This document shows positions 47,525 to 57,975 of a stretch of 64,000 bases of DNA, in pieces; positions within the stretch are counted from its first letter, which is position 1, and every line of letters starts with the position of its first letter. Below the pieces are notes generated by a model. It saw only the letters and a program-made list of their open reading frames with translations, was not told where the DNA came from and searched no databases. The position numbers and the translations under genes were made by a program. The DNA is from Allomuricauda sp. F6463D (GTDB taxonomy: Bacteria; Bacteroidota; Bacteroidia; Flavobacteriales; Flavobacteriaceae): the NCBI RefSeq assembly GCF_023015965.1, contig NZ_JALKAN010000002.1, positions 806,001 through 870,000 of the forward strand. The letters run 5' to 3'.

Positions 47525-50284
47525 ATGAAAAAACTTATGTTTTTTTCCCTCATGCTGATTGGTTTGACTACCTACGGTCAAACTACTGTACAGGGAAAAG
47601 TAGTTGATGAAAATAATGAGCCAATCCCTGGAGCCAACGTAGTTCTGGTAGGTGTGGCAGAAGGGACCACTACCGACTTTGATGGAAATTTCATCTTTAA
47701 TACAGATGAAGAACCCCCTTTTCGACTCCAATTCTCTAGTATTGGTTACTCGGATTTTACAACGAACGTGGCTTCCAATAACCAAACACTTTCCATAACG
47801 CTTTCAGAGGCCAATACAATGTTGGACGAGATTGTAATTTCAGCTTCGAGAACACCAGAACGTATTTTTGAGTCCCCGGTTTCTGTTGAAAGATTTGGGC
47901 TTCGAGAAATTAAGAACACAACCGCAGAATCCTTTTACGGTGGGCTTCAGAACTTAAAAGGTGTGGATATCAACACAAACAGTTTAACATTTCAATCTGT
48001 GAACACCAGAGGTTTTGCAACTTTCGCCAACAACAGGTTTTTGCAGTTGGTGGATGGAATGGACAACACGGCACCAGGACTAAATTTCGTATTAGGGAAC
48101 CTTGTGGGTATGTCCGAATTGGATGTGCAGAGTGTAGAGATTCTTCCAGGAGCTTCTTCAGCGCTCTATGGAGCAGGTGCTTTTAACGGTATATTGTTTA
48201 TGACCAGTAAAAATCCATTTGATTTTCAAGGTATAAGTGCATATGCCAAAGGAGGGGTAACAACCCAAGATGCAGCAGGAAGCAATTTTTACAAAGATTT
48301 TGGTATTCGTGCGGCACATGCTTTTAGTGATAAATTGGCTGTTAAGGCCAACTTGTCTGTTATGACAGGTGAAGATTGGCATGCCAATAGCCGAGTGGAT
48401 TGGAACAATCCCGGAGCTGACCGTTCCAACCCAGCCTATGATGGGTTGAATGTCTACGGCGATGAGGTTTCAACTTTATTGGATTTTGATGCAGCTGCAG
48501 GTTTTCCAACAGGAACAGTTGGTTCTGCGCAAATCTCCAGAACAGGTTACGATGAAGCCGATTTGGCCGATTATGGAGCGGAAAGTGTAAAGTCGGATTT
48601 TGCTGTGCATTATCGACCCTTTGCAGATGATTTAGAAATAATCCTGAATAGTAGGATTGGTAGAGGTACAACCATTTACCAAGGAGCAAACCGTTATGCC
48701 GTTACCGGATTTTCCATGCAACAACATAGATTGGAAATCAAAAACGATAACTTCTTTGTGAGAGGATATCTCGTTTCAGAAAATTCAGGCGATGCTTATG
48801 ATACGCGTTTTGCGGCGATTAATGTAAATAGAGCTTGGAAATCGGATACACAATGGTTCACAGATTATGCTGGAGCTTATATTCCAACATATCTTGGTGG
48901 TATCCAGGCGGGAGGGTTAACTCCCGAACAAGCTTCAACACAGGCGCATATAGCAGGCAGACAATCTGCGGATCAAGGAAGATTGATTCCAGGAACCACT
49001 GCTTTCGAAAGTACATTTAACAGGGTTATCAATGATGGAGATTTGACCACCGGTGCCAAATTTATTGATAAAACTAAGTTCCGTCATGTAAATGGTAACT
49101 ATAATTTGGCCCATTTGATAGATGATTGGGCAGATGTCCAAATTGGAGGTTCTTTCAGGGAATACGAATTGAACTCCAATGGAACTATTTTTACAGATAT
49201 CGATGGCCCTATCAAATACAACGAATATGGAGCGTATCTCCAAGTGCAAAAGAAATTTTTGGACGATCGATTAAAATTTACAGGCTCTGCTCGATATGAT
49301 AAAAATGAATTTTTTGATGGATTCCTATCACCAAGGGTATCGTTTGCTTATACATTGGGTGAAGAAAGAAACCATAACCTTAGGGTTTCGGTACAACAAG
49401 GATTTAGAAATCCAACAACACAAGATTTGTTCATCGGCTTGAATGCAGGTAGAGCTATTTTAGTAGGTTCTGCACCAGATAACTTGGACAGAGATATACG
49501 TACTTTGAATGTTAGTGAGAGTGGACAAGCCTTAATAGGGCAATCTACCGTTGAAATTGTTGGTCGTGCAGCCTATGAGAATGCATATTCTGTGAGTTCC
49601 TTACAAGCTGGAGCGCCTCAAGCGGTAAACACACCATTGGTGCAACCTGAAGAAATCACAGCTTTTGAAGCTGGGTATAGAGCACAATTGGGAGCGCTTA
49701 CAGTTGATTTAAGCGGATATTATAATAGTTATACCAATTTCTTGGCCAACACAACCACTGCTGTTCCTTTTTACGGAGAAGCTGGCGATGGAGGACTTTC
49801 CTTATTGGCTCTTCAAAATGGCGATTATCAAGTCTACCAAACCTATACCAATTCAGAAGCAGATGTTAATTCCTATGGAGGTACATTAGGCTTGGATTAT
49901 AAACTTGGAGACTTTGACTTGGGTGTAAACTATACCTATGCCGATTTGGATATTGACGAAGGTAAATACCCAGACTTAAGAACTAATTTTAACACACCAA
50001 AACATAAAGTTAAGGCATCTTTTGGTAACACGGAACTTTTCAAAAACTTTGGCTTTAATGTAAACTACAGATGGAGCGATAGTTATTATTGGGAAGCCTC
50101 TTTTGCGGATGGTGATATTCCGGCATATACCGTATTGGATGCCCAGATCAATTATTCAGTTCCATCCATTAAATCTGTTTTTAAAGCAGGTGGTTCCAAT
50201 ATATTGGGTGATGAATACTATACTGCAATCGGAACTGGATTTATAGGTTCCATTTACTATCTTTCTTGGAGCATAAATCCTTAA
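47525..50284 (+). CDS. TonB-dependent receptor with carboxypeptidase-regulatory-like domain
   Basis: Outer-membrane transporter of 919 aa. Signal peptide 1-18 (FFSLMLIGLTTYGQ), a CarboxypepD_reg-like domain (about 20-100, VQGKVVDENNEPIPGANV), a plug (about 115-230, RGFATFANNRFLQLVDGMDN) and a barrel ending in LSWSINP rather than the usual aromatic residue. There is no SusD neighbour. It is monocistronic between the glmS terminator and its own terminator. Substrate unknown; the palindrome upstream hints at specific regulation. Confidence 0.93.
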   Translation: MKKLMFFSLMLIGLTTYGQTTVQGKVVDENNEPIPGANVVLVGVAEGTTTDFDGNFIFNTDEEPPFRLQFSSIGYSDFTTNVASNNQTLSITLSEANTMLDEIVISASRTPERIFESPVSVERFGLREIKNTTAESFYGGLQNLKGVDINTNSLTFQSVNTRGFATFANNRFLQLVDGMDNTAPGLNFVLGNLVGMSELDVQSVEILPGASSALYGAGAFNGILFMTSKNPFDFQGISAYAKGGVTTQDAAGSNFYKDFGIRAAHAFSDKLAVKANLSVMTGEDWHANSRVDWNNPGADRSNPAYDGLNVYGDEVSTLLDFDAAAGFPTGTVGSAQISRTGYDEADLADYGAESVKSDFAVHYRPFADDLEIILNSRIGRGTTIYQGANRYAVTGFSMQQHRLEIKNDNFFVRGYLVSENSGDAYDTRFAAINVNRAWKSDTQWFTDYAGAYIPTYLGGIQAGGLTPEQASTQAHIAGRQSADQGRLIPGTTAFESTFNRVINDGDLTTGAKFIDKTKFRHVNGNYNLAHLIDDWADVQIGGSFREYELNSNGTIFTDIDGPIKYNEYGAYLQVQKKFLDDRLKFTGSARYDKNEFFDGFLSPRVSFAYTLGEERNHNLRVSVQQGFRNPTTQDLFIGLNAGRAILVGSAPDNLDRDIRTLNVSESGQALIGQSTVEIVGRAAYENAYSVSSLQAGAPQAVNTPLVQPEEITAFEAGYRAQLGALTVDLSGYYNSYTNFLANTTTAVPFYGEAGDGGLSLLALQNGDYQVYQTYTNSEADVNSYGGTLGLDYKLGDFDLGVNYTYADLDIDEGKYPDLRTNFNTPKHKVKASFGNTELFKNFGFNVNYRWSDSYYWEASFADGDIPAYTVLDAQINYSVPSIKSVFKAGGSNILGDEYYTAIGTGFIGSIYYLSWSINP

Positions 50285-50306
50285 AAAGCAGTAAATAAGA
50301 AAAAGT

Positions 50307-51955
<1,649 letters not shown>

Positions 51956-51972
51956 AACAGAATTGAGAAGCC

Positions 51973-52036
51973 AGTATTGAGTAGTTAGATATTTCAATAC
52001 GCACATCTCAATACTCATATCTAATATCTCAATACT
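51973..52036. repeat. Long imperfect inverted repeat between atpD and atpC
   Basis: Two 20-nt arms (51973-51992 and 52017-52036) are reverse complements at 17 of 20 positions: each has AGTATTGAG and TAGATAT blocks around a variable 4-nt centre. The loop holds a further copy of CTCAATACT (52007-52015), so direct and inverted copies are mixed. There is no T tract. It ends 7 nt before the atpC start and may be a mobile-type small repeat or a translation-control hairpin. Confidence 0.7.
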
Positions 52037-52043
52037 AATAAAT

Positions 52044-52322
52044 ATGTATTTAGAAATAGTATCACCCGAAGCCACTTTATTCTCAGGAGACGTAACAGCA
52101 GTTACTCTTCCCGGTATAGATGGTGAGTTCCAGATGTTGGAGAACCACGCACCAATCGTGTCTCTATTGCAGTCTGGAAACGTAAAAGTGAAAGGTAACA
52201 TTACCATTGATGAGGCTTTTGCCGACAAATTTTCCAAAGGAAACAATGGAGAAACCGTTTTGGCTATTACAAGTGGAACAGTGGAGATGAAAGACAATAA
52301 AGTTATAGTCCTAGCCGATTAA
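52044..52322 (+). CDS. atpC: ATP synthase F1 subunit epsilon
   Basis: Rotor-stalk subunit of F1 that also regulates ATP hydrolysis. The 92-aa chain holds only the N-terminal beta-sandwich domain (LEIVSPEATLFSGDVTAVTLPG, trimmed; FQMLENHAPIVSLL); the C-terminal helical hairpin of longer epsilons is absent, as is common in Bacteroidota. It follows atpD by 88 nt, across the inverted repeat, and ends before a bidirectional terminator. Confidence 0.95.
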   Translation: MYLEIVSPEATLFSGDVTAVTLPGIDGEFQMLENHAPIVSLLQSGNVKVKGNITIDEAFADKFSKGNNGETVLAITSGTVEMKDNKVIVLAD

Positions 52323-52344
52323 AAATAAATGAATTCATTCATCA

Positions 52345-52378
52345 AAAGCCGCTCAATTCAAATTGAGCGGCTTTTTTT
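52345..52378. terminator. Bidirectional terminator between atpC and the M61 peptidase gene
   Basis: Perfect 14-bp stem AAAGCCGCTCAATT/AATTGAGCGGCTTT (52345-52358 with 52361-52374) flanked by A and T runs, so it can end transcription from both convergent genes. Confidence 0.92.
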
Positions 52379-52379
52379 A

Positions 52380-54179
52380 TTATAACTTAATAGTAAGCCA
52401 TTCCTTTCGCTGTTCGAGCATTTCTTTGGTTGGCTGTTCTTCTTTGTCCTCCATTAAACTAAACTCATAATCCGGGCTGGGTGTTAAAACTAATTCAGTA
52501 ATTTTTTCCTTTCCGTATCGGGTAAACTTAACCTTTAACTGTTCATCTAAATTAAACTGGCCCAAATAATCTTCAAACTTTTGATTTTCGGTAAAGGGTT
52601 TATCATTGATACTTAGAATAACATCACCATTATCCAGACCTGCTAAGTAGGCAGGGCTTCCAATTTTGGTGTTCCTTAGTATAGTGTAACCAGATTTATC
52701 TGCACTCATGGAAGTGTAAGCTCCGAAATAAGGCACTTGCTTTGGCTGTTCCAACACCACTCCTACTGATGTCATAAGGGTTTTGTAATCAGGCATATCG
52801 CTTTTATAGATATAATTGTTGAAAAAGTGATCTCCAAATTCTTTTCCTGCATATTCGTTCAAGGCGTCATGAAGATTTTTAATGGTATATGGAATTTCCG
52901 TTGTACCGTATTTCTTCCATACAGACTTCATAAAACCATCCAGGTTTAGACCCTTTTCCCTTAGAGATAAATCCAATGCCAAGCCCAGAACACTTCCATA
53001 GGAATAATATGAGATAAACATATTGTCTCGGTTCACAGGGTCCACTGCTGTAGCGGCATCTACAAAAGGCGCCTGATAGCTCATTTCAATGGGGTTGAAA
53101 AACTGCCGTGCAGGAGAGTTCCAAACATAATTGAACGTTCCTGCCAATCCTTCAATATATTCATTAGGCGAAGTAAGACCAGCTCTACACAGAATCAAAC
53201 CTGTGTAATAACTGGTAAACCCTTCAGCAAACCAGAGAGAACCACTCATGTTCGCTGCTTCAAAATTAAAAGGCTCCAAGCTTTTTGGTCGAATACGTTC
53301 CACGTTCCAAGCGTGGAAAAACTCATGGGAAACAGTTCCAATATTACGTTCCATCCCTCCATTGGCCAAACTGCGGGTACTCGTTAAAACTGTGGAATTT
53401 CGGTGTTCCATCCCATCGCCAGAGGCATTTGGGATATAGCAGGCAAGAAATGTATAATTACCATAATCAAACTTCGGCAGTTCACCATAGACCTTTTTTT
53501 GTGCCAACACTACTTTTTTTACCTTTTCAAAATAGGTGTCGGCCTCTTCTTCGGTGCCATTGTGGTGTAGTGCAAGGTTGATTTTTTTTCCATCCACTGT
53601 AAAAGTGCGAAGCATATAGTTGCTTATTTCTGTTGGGCTATCCATAAAATAATACAAATTCGGAGCCGAATATGTAGTGCCAGAAACCAACGGAAGCTGT
53701 GTGGCCACTTTCCATTCCAGATCTTCTCTAACATCAAAAGTTACCTCAATTTTTCGCTCGCTCAGCTCAGGAGAAAACATAAATGTCGCCGGAATATTGA
53801 GGTGTGCATGCGTTTCGTCCACTTGTGAGTACGTCCCTCCACCGCGATTGGCATACAGAATATATTTAATATTGATGGTGCCATCGTGTCCACTAACTTC
53901 CCAAGCATAGGGGTTGGGACGATTTATTTTTAGTGCATTTCCTTTACTGTCCGTAGCTTCAAAACCGTAAACGTTTTTCGCAAATTCATGCAGGGCATAG
54001 CGTCCAGGAGAAGACCGGCTCATCCGAAATTCAACCATATCCGTTGCTAAATCGGGAAAAGAGGCCTCAATTACCGCCTCATGATGAACGGCATTGTCAA
54101 AAGAAATTTGATAAGTATTGGTCTGTGCGGTTACCATCAGGATCATGAAAAACGCATAAATGGAAAAAACAAGTTTCAT
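52380..54179 (-). CDS. M61 family metallopeptidase with PDZ domain
   Basis: Exported glycyl-aminopeptidase-type protein of 599 aa. Signal peptide 1-19 (FMILMVTAQ), an N-terminal beta-sandwich domain, the M61 catalytic domain with zinc motif HEFFH (285-289, SHEFFHAWNVERIRP) and substrate loop GMEHRNST (256-263), and a C-terminal PDZ domain (about 490-580, GSPAYLAGLDNGDVILSIND). Expected role is aminopeptidase activity in the periplasm, preferring N-terminal Gly or Ala; specificity here is inferred from family. It converges on atpC. It is monocistronic. Confidence 0.93.
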   Translation of the reverse strand: MKLVFSIYAFFMILMVTAQTNTYQISFDNAVHHEAVIEASFPDLATDMVEFRMSRSSPGRYALHEFAKNVYGFEATDSKGNALKINRPNPYAWEVSGHDGTINIKYILYANRGGGTYSQVDETHAHLNIPATFMFSPELSERKIEVTFDVREDLEWKVATQLPLVSGTTYSAPNLYYFMDSPTEISNYMLRTFTVDGKKINLALHHNGTEEEADTYFEKVKKVVLAQKKVYGELPKFDYGNYTFLACYIPNASGDGMEHRNSTVLTSTRSLANGGMERNIGTVSHEFFHAWNVERIRPKSLEPFNFEAANMSGSLWFAEGFTSYYTGLILCRAGLTSPNEYIEGLAGTFNYVWNSPARQFFNPIEMSYQAPFVDAATAVDPVNRDNMFISYYSYGSVLGLALDLSLREKGLNLDGFMKSVWKKYGTTEIPYTIKNLHDALNEYAGKEFGDHFFNNYIYKSDMPDYKTLMTSVGVVLEQPKQVPYFGAYTSMSADKSGYTILRNTKIGSPAYLAGLDNGDVILSINDKPFTENQKFEDYLGQFNLDEQLKVKFTRYGKEKITELVLTPSPDYEFSLMEDKEEQPTKEMLEQRKEWLTIKL

Positions 54180-54230
54180 TTTGGTAAAGGTTTAAGAACA
54201 ACTAAGATACTGTTTAATCATGGTAAGTAC

Positions 54231-54238
54231 TACATTTG
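54231..54238 (+). promoter_or_regulatory. -7 element TACATTTG upstream of the DUF2007 gene
   Basis: Exact TAnnTTTG match 87 nt before the ATG at 54325. Confidence 0.45.
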
Positions 54239-54324
54239 TGTTATGGAGAGATTTCCTCAAAAATTGGCATATAAACTTTAGAAATGATGCAAGTTTTGTA
54301 CTTGCTGAAAAAATATTTGGCAAT

Positions 54325-54711
54325 ATGAAAAAGCAATTTCACACTTTGGGCTCTTTTGAGTTTCCCGCCGATGCCGTTATCATCAAAGGCAAATTGGAAG
54401 CTGAAGGTATTCCTGTGTTTCTACGGGATGAAGCAACCATCAATTCCGATCCTTTGATTAGTACGGCCATAGGTGGTGTCAAACTTCAAGTATATTCCAG
54501 TGATAAAGAAAGAGCCAAGGTGATTTTTGATGAGATAAGAAATTATGCCACGGATGAATATGGAAATCCAGTGATATGCCCCAATTGCAAAGCAACCAAA
54601 TCTGAAATATACTATTCTCGTAATACGGTGTTTTATAAACTGTTCCCGTTTTTTGAGCCACGAAAATATCAGTGTATGCAGTGTAACTTTATCACCAGAC
54701 CGGCCAAATGA
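54325..54711 (+). CDS. DUF2007 (putative signal-transducing) protein with zinc ribbon
   Basis: A 128-aa cytoplasmic protein. The ATG at 54325 gives MKKQFHTLGSFEFPADAVIIKG; the longer upstream frame overlaps the promoter element and is unlikely. The N-terminal part is a DUF2007 domain (about 5-75, ferredoxin-like with IPVFLRDEATINSD and GGVKLQVYSSDKERA). The C-terminal part has two CxxC pairs (ICPNC, QCMQC) that form a zinc ribbon. DUF2007 proteins are tentatively regulators; the binding partner is unknown. Convergent with the GT39 gene 112 nt downstream. Confidence 0.85.
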   Translation: MKKQFHTLGSFEFPADAVIIKGKLEAEGIPVFLRDEATINSDPLISTAIGGVKLQVYSSDKERAKVIFDEIRNYATDEYGNPVICPNCKATKSEIYYSRNTVFYKLFPFFEPRKYQCMQCNFITRPAK

Positions 54712-54822
54712 AATTATTCGTTACAGGGTGTCCCGTCATTATTTGGGAAGTATTAATGAAGAACCGCATTTCGATAAAGCAAGGTCAAAATTTATGCAGA
54801 TGAATTTAGATTAGCCCTAGAA

Positions 54823-56298
54823 TCAATCTAAACGTTGATAAACAAGCCCCCTTCCAATTGTAGCGGTTAATAGATAGTGTTCTTCCAGATAATTATCAAT
54901 GTAGGCATTATAGTCCACCAACTTTTTATCAAAAATTTTTTTTCCTTTCCTGGCCACCAATACTTTTGGACGAGTAACTTCCAAAATGTATCGAAGTTCT
55001 TCCATTCCGGTTTTTCTAGGATTGTCCATATACGGAAACATTTCTTCACGGGTAATATTACTTGGGTGAGTAGCTGCTTTGGTAGGTGGTTCTTGGTTCA
55101 ATACCCAATATCCTATATGGTATTCGGTAAAAAAGATGTTATCGGTTTCTAGGTTGTGATCCATTATGTATGCAGGTACTTCGATGCCTTCTCCATTAAA
55201 AAAAGTGCCATTTTTAATTTTATTTGACACAATATTCCCGTATTCTAGGTACGATTCCATGGGAACTAAAATCAGTAATAGAGCAATAAAATAGCGATAT
55301 TTTTTCCGAATAGCCGGTAGTTTTGCAACCGCCGTTCCAATAGGAATTAAAACAAAGGGATAGAGTTGGATTAAATAATGACCGTTCACTTTGCCTGCCT
55401 GAACAAAGGATAGTAAGATGCCAACTATCAACACCGTTAAAATTTGAATTTTTTTATCTTTCCAATCAATAATTTTTAAAGTAAAACCAGTGACCAGCAA
55501 CCCTAATACCACAATAATAAACGGCAAAGTCTTCAATGGAGAATGAAACTTTCCTCCAGAATAAGCCAATGGAGCTTCAATGATGGATTGCCAGTACAAT
55601 TGCATTTGGCCCTGGAAATAATAGGGTAATAGGGTCAACAAAATAACGAAGGCCACCCCTAGTCCCATAGACATCAAGTTTTTTATTCGAACTGCTAGTT
55701 GTTTTTGATGATACCCTTCCCATAACAAGTATATCCCTAAAACGACTATAGGGTACACCATGTTTAATTTGGACATGGCGGATAACCCAAAAAGTATGCC
55801 TATCCCCAAAAATGAAATCCAGTTTTCTTTGAGAAATAGTAAATAAATGGCTGTGACAAAAAATACAATACTGATGTGCTCGGACATTACTCCTTGCAAG
55901 CTGCCGAACAAACTCTGTAAAAAAACACAAAAAACAGCACACCAAAATGCGACCTTTTTTGTGGTGATTTTTGTGGCAATTCCATAGGTAAATAAAGCGG
56001 TTATGGCGACCATTATGGAACCGAACAGCCTTATGGCGATAAAACTCTTGCCAAATAGTTTGATGATAGTGGCAAAGTACAGGAAAGTAACAGGAGGCTT
56101 AAGATCCCATAGTTGGGTATAAGGCAAATGCCCATTGACCCAAGATTGCCCCATAATAATAAAAGTACTTTCATCCCGATCTATATAATCCCTGAAAAAG
56201 AAGGGAAAACGAATAAATATGGCTACGATCACCAAAATGAAGAAAACTGTTTTCCAATCCAGATTATGATAGCTAAGCGGGTTAATTTTTTTGAGCAC
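54823..56298 (-). CDS. Glycosyltransferase family 39 (ArnT/PMT-like) membrane protein
   Basis: Polytopic inner-membrane glycosyltransferase of 491 aa with about 11-12 membrane helices. It has the PMT/ArnT-type first loop (FFRDYIDRDESTFIIMGQSW, Asp-Glu catalytic pair) and a later PPVTFLYF motif. It probably moves a lipid-linked sugar onto a protein or lipid on the periplasmic side. The sugar and acceptor cannot be told. It stands alone between the DUF2007 gene and the MocR-type regulator gene on the same strand, which is 93 nt upstream. Confidence 0.87.
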   Translation of the reverse strand: MLKKINPLSYHNLDWKTVFFILVIVAIFIRFPFFFRDYIDRDESTFIIMGQSWVNGHLPYTQLWDLKPPVTFLYFATIIKLFGKSFIAIRLFGSIMVAITALFTYGIATKITTKKVAFWCAVFCVFLQSLFGSLQGVMSEHISIVFFVTAIYLLFLKENWISFLGIGILFGLSAMSKLNMVYPIVVLGIYLLWEGYHQKQLAVRIKNLMSMGLGVAFVILLTLLPYYFQGQMQLYWQSIIEAPLAYSGGKFHSPLKTLPFIIVVLGLLVTGFTLKIIDWKDKKIQILTVLIVGILLSFVQAGKVNGHYLIQLYPFVLIPIGTAVAKLPAIRKKYRYFIALLLILVPMESYLEYGNIVSNKIKNGTFFNGEGIEVPAYIMDHNLETDNIFFTEYHIGYWVLNQEPPTKAATHPSNITREEMFPYMDNPRKTGMEELRYILEVTRPKVLVARKGKKIFDKKLVDYNAYIDNYLEEHYLLTATIGRGLVYQRLD

Positions 56299-56391
56299 GG
56301 TCGTATTAAGCTTTTAGGCCATTGATTATCATCTTTGCAATATAGATAAATTTGAATGTTTTGAGATATTTACCAAGGGTATCCTTTTATT

Positions 56392-57888
56392 TTAAATAGC
56401 TACCAACTGCAGATAAGCTTGTTTTAATTTTTCCATTACGATTTTGAGTTCTTCCTCGTTTAGATGTCCATAACCAAAACGAATAGCGCAGGTATTTTTA
56501 TCTTGATATAGAATGGTTTTAGGTAAGAATAAATCTGATTGCTCTCCTTTTTCGGCTAGTTTTACTAGTGATATGGGGATTCTGAATTGCAGCCACATGG
56601 CAAGCCCTCCAGAAGGTATTTGCCAATCAAGAATGTTGGCGAAGTGCTGATTTAATAAAACGCATAGAACATCTCTACGTTGTTTGTAGGTAACTATATT
56701 TTTTTTCTTGAGCCGGTATATTTCGCCTTCGGATATCAATTCAGAAAGCATTTGTTCTTGTATTAAATCCCCCTGGGTATCCAATAATTGCAAATAATTT
56801 TTGGCTTCGGTGATTACCTGTTCTGGTGCCACGACAAAACCCGTATGAAAACTCGGAAATAAAGACTGACCCAGTTTGCCCAAATAAATAACATTTCCAT
56901 CGGCATCTGCACTGGCCATGGGCAACATGGAACTTCCTTCAAACTGAAAGTCATGGTCAAAATCATCTTCGATTATGGCAAAACCATGAATTTTGGCCAA
57001 TTGCAGTAACTGCAACCTCCTTTTGGCGCTTAAGGTTATTGTGGTGGGATAGTCCCTGTTAGAGCAAACGTATATGCATCGAATGTTCTCATATATACAA
57101 TGTTCATTTATGTATCCAATATCCAAACCTTCGTCATCCACGGGTACTGTTTTTATTTTTGCCCCAGCTTGCTGAAATATCATATTGGCCACATAATTGC
57201 TCAGTTGCCCGACCAGTACCAAATCCCCCGGATTAATTAGAACCTGTGAAACGATATATAGGCTCATTTCCGTACTACGTGTATTTAATAAATTGGTTGG
57301 TTTTATATGGAATCCTCGTGTGGCATTTAAGTAATTGCAAAGTTGCGTGCTAAAAACGGAAGGGACTAAAGCACTTGTTCTGTTCCATTTATTAATCAGA
57401 GGCTTTCGTTTCATTGCAGCGCTATACCACCTAGAAAATTGGTGCACGGGATGTAAACGCAAATCCGGCTTACCATCATTTATAGCGTATATAGAAGCGG
57501 TTTCTTCCTTGGTGGATGCCAGGTGAAAAGATTGCTGAAACGGAAATCCTGGACTTTTTGGATATTCGTATGCCTGATTGATGTGCTGCGTACTTGCTTT
57601 GATTTTTACATTTGAATCTTCCGGAACTACCACAAAAGTTCCTTTATTGGGGATAATGTTTACCCATCCTTGCGAGGCCAATTCATCATAGATGGCCACG
57701 GCAGTATTGCGGTGAAGGTTCAATAACTCACTTAAAACCCGTGTTCCGGGTAATTTGCTTCCTTTTTCCAGATAGCCTCGTTGTATGGCATTCATGATTT
57801 GCTGTGCCACTTGCACATATACAGGCTGTACCATAGACTTGTCTATGGAGACTAGCTGGACCAACAAATCAGAAACCGGACTATTCAT
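56392..57888 (-). CDS. MocR/PdxR-type regulator with degenerate PLP site
   Basis: A 498-aa fusion of an N-terminal GntR winged helix (about 15-90, LPGTRVLSELLNLHRNTAVAI trimmed) and a fold-type I aminotransferase domain (about 130-490). In active MocR proteins the PLP lysine lies in GTFSK; here the segment reads YLGKLGQSLFP, putting Gln341 at that position. The Tyr of IEDDY is Phe310 and the Arg after PSL is His348, and the phosphate loop reads TRSTEMSL. So PLP Schiff-base binding looks lost, and another ligand is possible. It is divergent from a TonB receptor gene with an 87-bp shared region that holds an inverted repeat. Confidence 0.88.
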   Translation of the reverse strand: MNSPVSDLLVQLVSIDKSMVQPVYVQVAQQIMNAIQRGYLEKGSKLPGTRVLSELLNLHRNTAVAIYDELASQGWVNIIPNKGTFVVVPEDSNVKIKASTQHINQAYEYPKSPGFPFQQSFHLASTKEETASIYAINDGKPDLRLHPVHQFSRWYSAAMKRKPLINKWNRTSALVPSVFSTQLCNYLNATRGFHIKPTNLLNTRSTEMSLYIVSQVLINPGDLVLVGQLSNYVANMIFQQAGAKIKTVPVDDEGLDIGYINEHCIYENIRCIYVCSNRDYPTTITLSAKRRLQLLQLAKIHGFAIIEDDFDHDFQFEGSSMLPMASADADGNVIYLGKLGQSLFPSFHTGFVVAPEQVITEAKNYLQLLDTQGDLIQEQMLSELISEGEIYRLKKKNIVTYKQRRDVLCVLLNQHFANILDWQIPSGGLAMWLQFRIPISLVKLAEKGEQSDLFLPKTILYQDKNTCAIRFGYGHLNEEELKIVMEKLKQAYLQLVAI

Positions 57889-57899
57889 TGTTTTAAAAG

Positions 57900-57919
57900 C
57901 GGACTAGTTTAATCGTCCG
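57900..57919. promoter_or_regulatory. Inverted repeat in the MocR/TonB divergent promoter region
   Basis: CGGAC-N10-GTCCG (57900-57904 with 57915-57919), with another GGAC at 57928-57931 and the palindrome AACTTAAGTT at 57953-57962. These are operator candidates for the adjacent regulator. Confidence 0.4.
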
Positions 57920-57975
57920 GAAAGTTAGGACTTTTGTAGCATTAATATTTACAACTTAAGTTACAAGCTCAAATA

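Noticed and set aside
54220-54324. N-terminal extension of the DUF2007 protein
   Set aside because: The extension overlaps the -7 element, is not DUF2007-like, and the ATG at 54325 gives the family start.
57889-57975. Cobalamin riboswitch before the BtuB-like receptor
   Set aside because: The region is only 87 bp and lacks the B12-box; a divergent regulator is the likelier control.
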